Shown here in pieces: positions 32,365 through 32,431 of a stretch of 32,431 nucleotides of DNA (positions are counted from its first letter, which is position 1; the number at the start of each line of letters is the position of its first letter). A program made the translations under genes and the position numbers. This stretch comes from Anaerolineae bacterium (GTDB lineage Bacteria > Pseudomonadota > Alphaproteobacteria > DSM-16000 > Inquilinaceae), in assembly GCA_028285185.1 (NCBI GenBank), contig JANQQD010000032.1, forward strand, positions 1 to 32,431, read 5' to 3'. The notes beneath the pieces are model-generated. The model did no database searches. It worked only from the letters and a program-made list of their open reading frames with translations, and was not told the origin of the DNA.

Positions 32365-32431
32365 GAAGCCAACTCCATTTCTCTTGCTTGCGGCATGGCG
32401 CGCACGAAATGCCCGCCGCCGAGGTCGATCA
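32361..32431 (-). CDS. C-terminal fragment of an upstream operon gene, probably an ABC transporter ATP-binding protein
   Basis: On the minus strand a frame is open from the window edge to a TGA at 32363-32361 that overlaps the ATG of the solute-binding protein (ATGA). The visible 22 residues read IDLGGGHFVRA then MPQAREMELAS. The GGGHFVR element resembles the very end of peptide-ABC ATPases (for example VEPGHFVA), and an ATPase gene is needed to complete this transporter. The fragment is too short for proof, and the rest lies outside the window. Confidence 0.5.
   Translation of the reverse strand, partial: IDLGGGHFVRAMPQAREMELAS

Noticed and set aside
32361-32431. Naming the edge fragment as a specific ATPase (DppF or OppF)
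   Set aside because: Only 22 residues are visible, so no gene symbol is justified.

Overview
The window looks like a chromosomal segment of an alphaproteobacterium, probably of Rhodospirillales type. DNA is GC-rich. The left end has the conserved alphaproteobacterial arrangement rsmG-parA-parB facing a holA-lptE-leuS-DUF3576 operon. The outer-membrane genes (porins, LptE) show a Gram-negative envelope. Assignment to a genus is not possible from the sequence alone.

Layout. (1) 1-6.9 kb is housekeeping: the tail of rsmG, then parA and parB on the plus strand, converging on holA, lptE, leuS and a DUF3576 lipoprotein gene on the minus strand. (2) 7.2-14.7 kb is a plus-strand array with the order porin, sulfotransferase, sulfotransferase, porin, sulfotransferase, sulfotransferase, followed by yggS. 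The two porins are close paralogues. The four sulfotransferases fall into two sister pairs, one pair behind each porin. (3) 14.7-18.4 kb holds an L,D-transpeptidase, a conserved protein of unknown function, a LuxR-type regulator and a divergent short-chain dehydrogenase. (4) 18.5-22.1 kb holds a 978-residue repeat protein with RTX-like glycine/aspartate motifs and a type I secretion-like C terminus, built on 543-bp (181-codon) repeats. Upstream of it lie a 34-bp near-perfect palindrome and the C-terminal remnant of a TetR-type regulator. (5) 22.1-28.0 kb holds two tandem copies of a two-gene module on the minus strand, each an MBOAT O-acyltransferase followed by a membrane-anchored SGNH/AlgX-like protein. 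(6) 28.2-32.4 kb is a peptide-type ABC transporter operon on the minus strand: the tail of an upstream gene (probably the ATPase), a solute-binding protein, then DppB-like and DppC-like permeases.

How the genes may work together. Regions 2, 4 and 5 all concern the cell surface: porins, sulfate transfer, acyl transfer and a secreted beta-helical repeat protein. All three have grown by local duplication. A reasonable inference is that this is a surface-decoration locus in which a glycan or other envelope polymer is sulfated and O-acylated. No glycan synthesis gene is visible in the window, so the substrate is unknown. The most distinctive feature is the doubled porin plus sulfotransferase-pair cassette.

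Limits: all family calls are from motifs read by eye. No alignment or database search was run, and identity statements are by-eye impressions.
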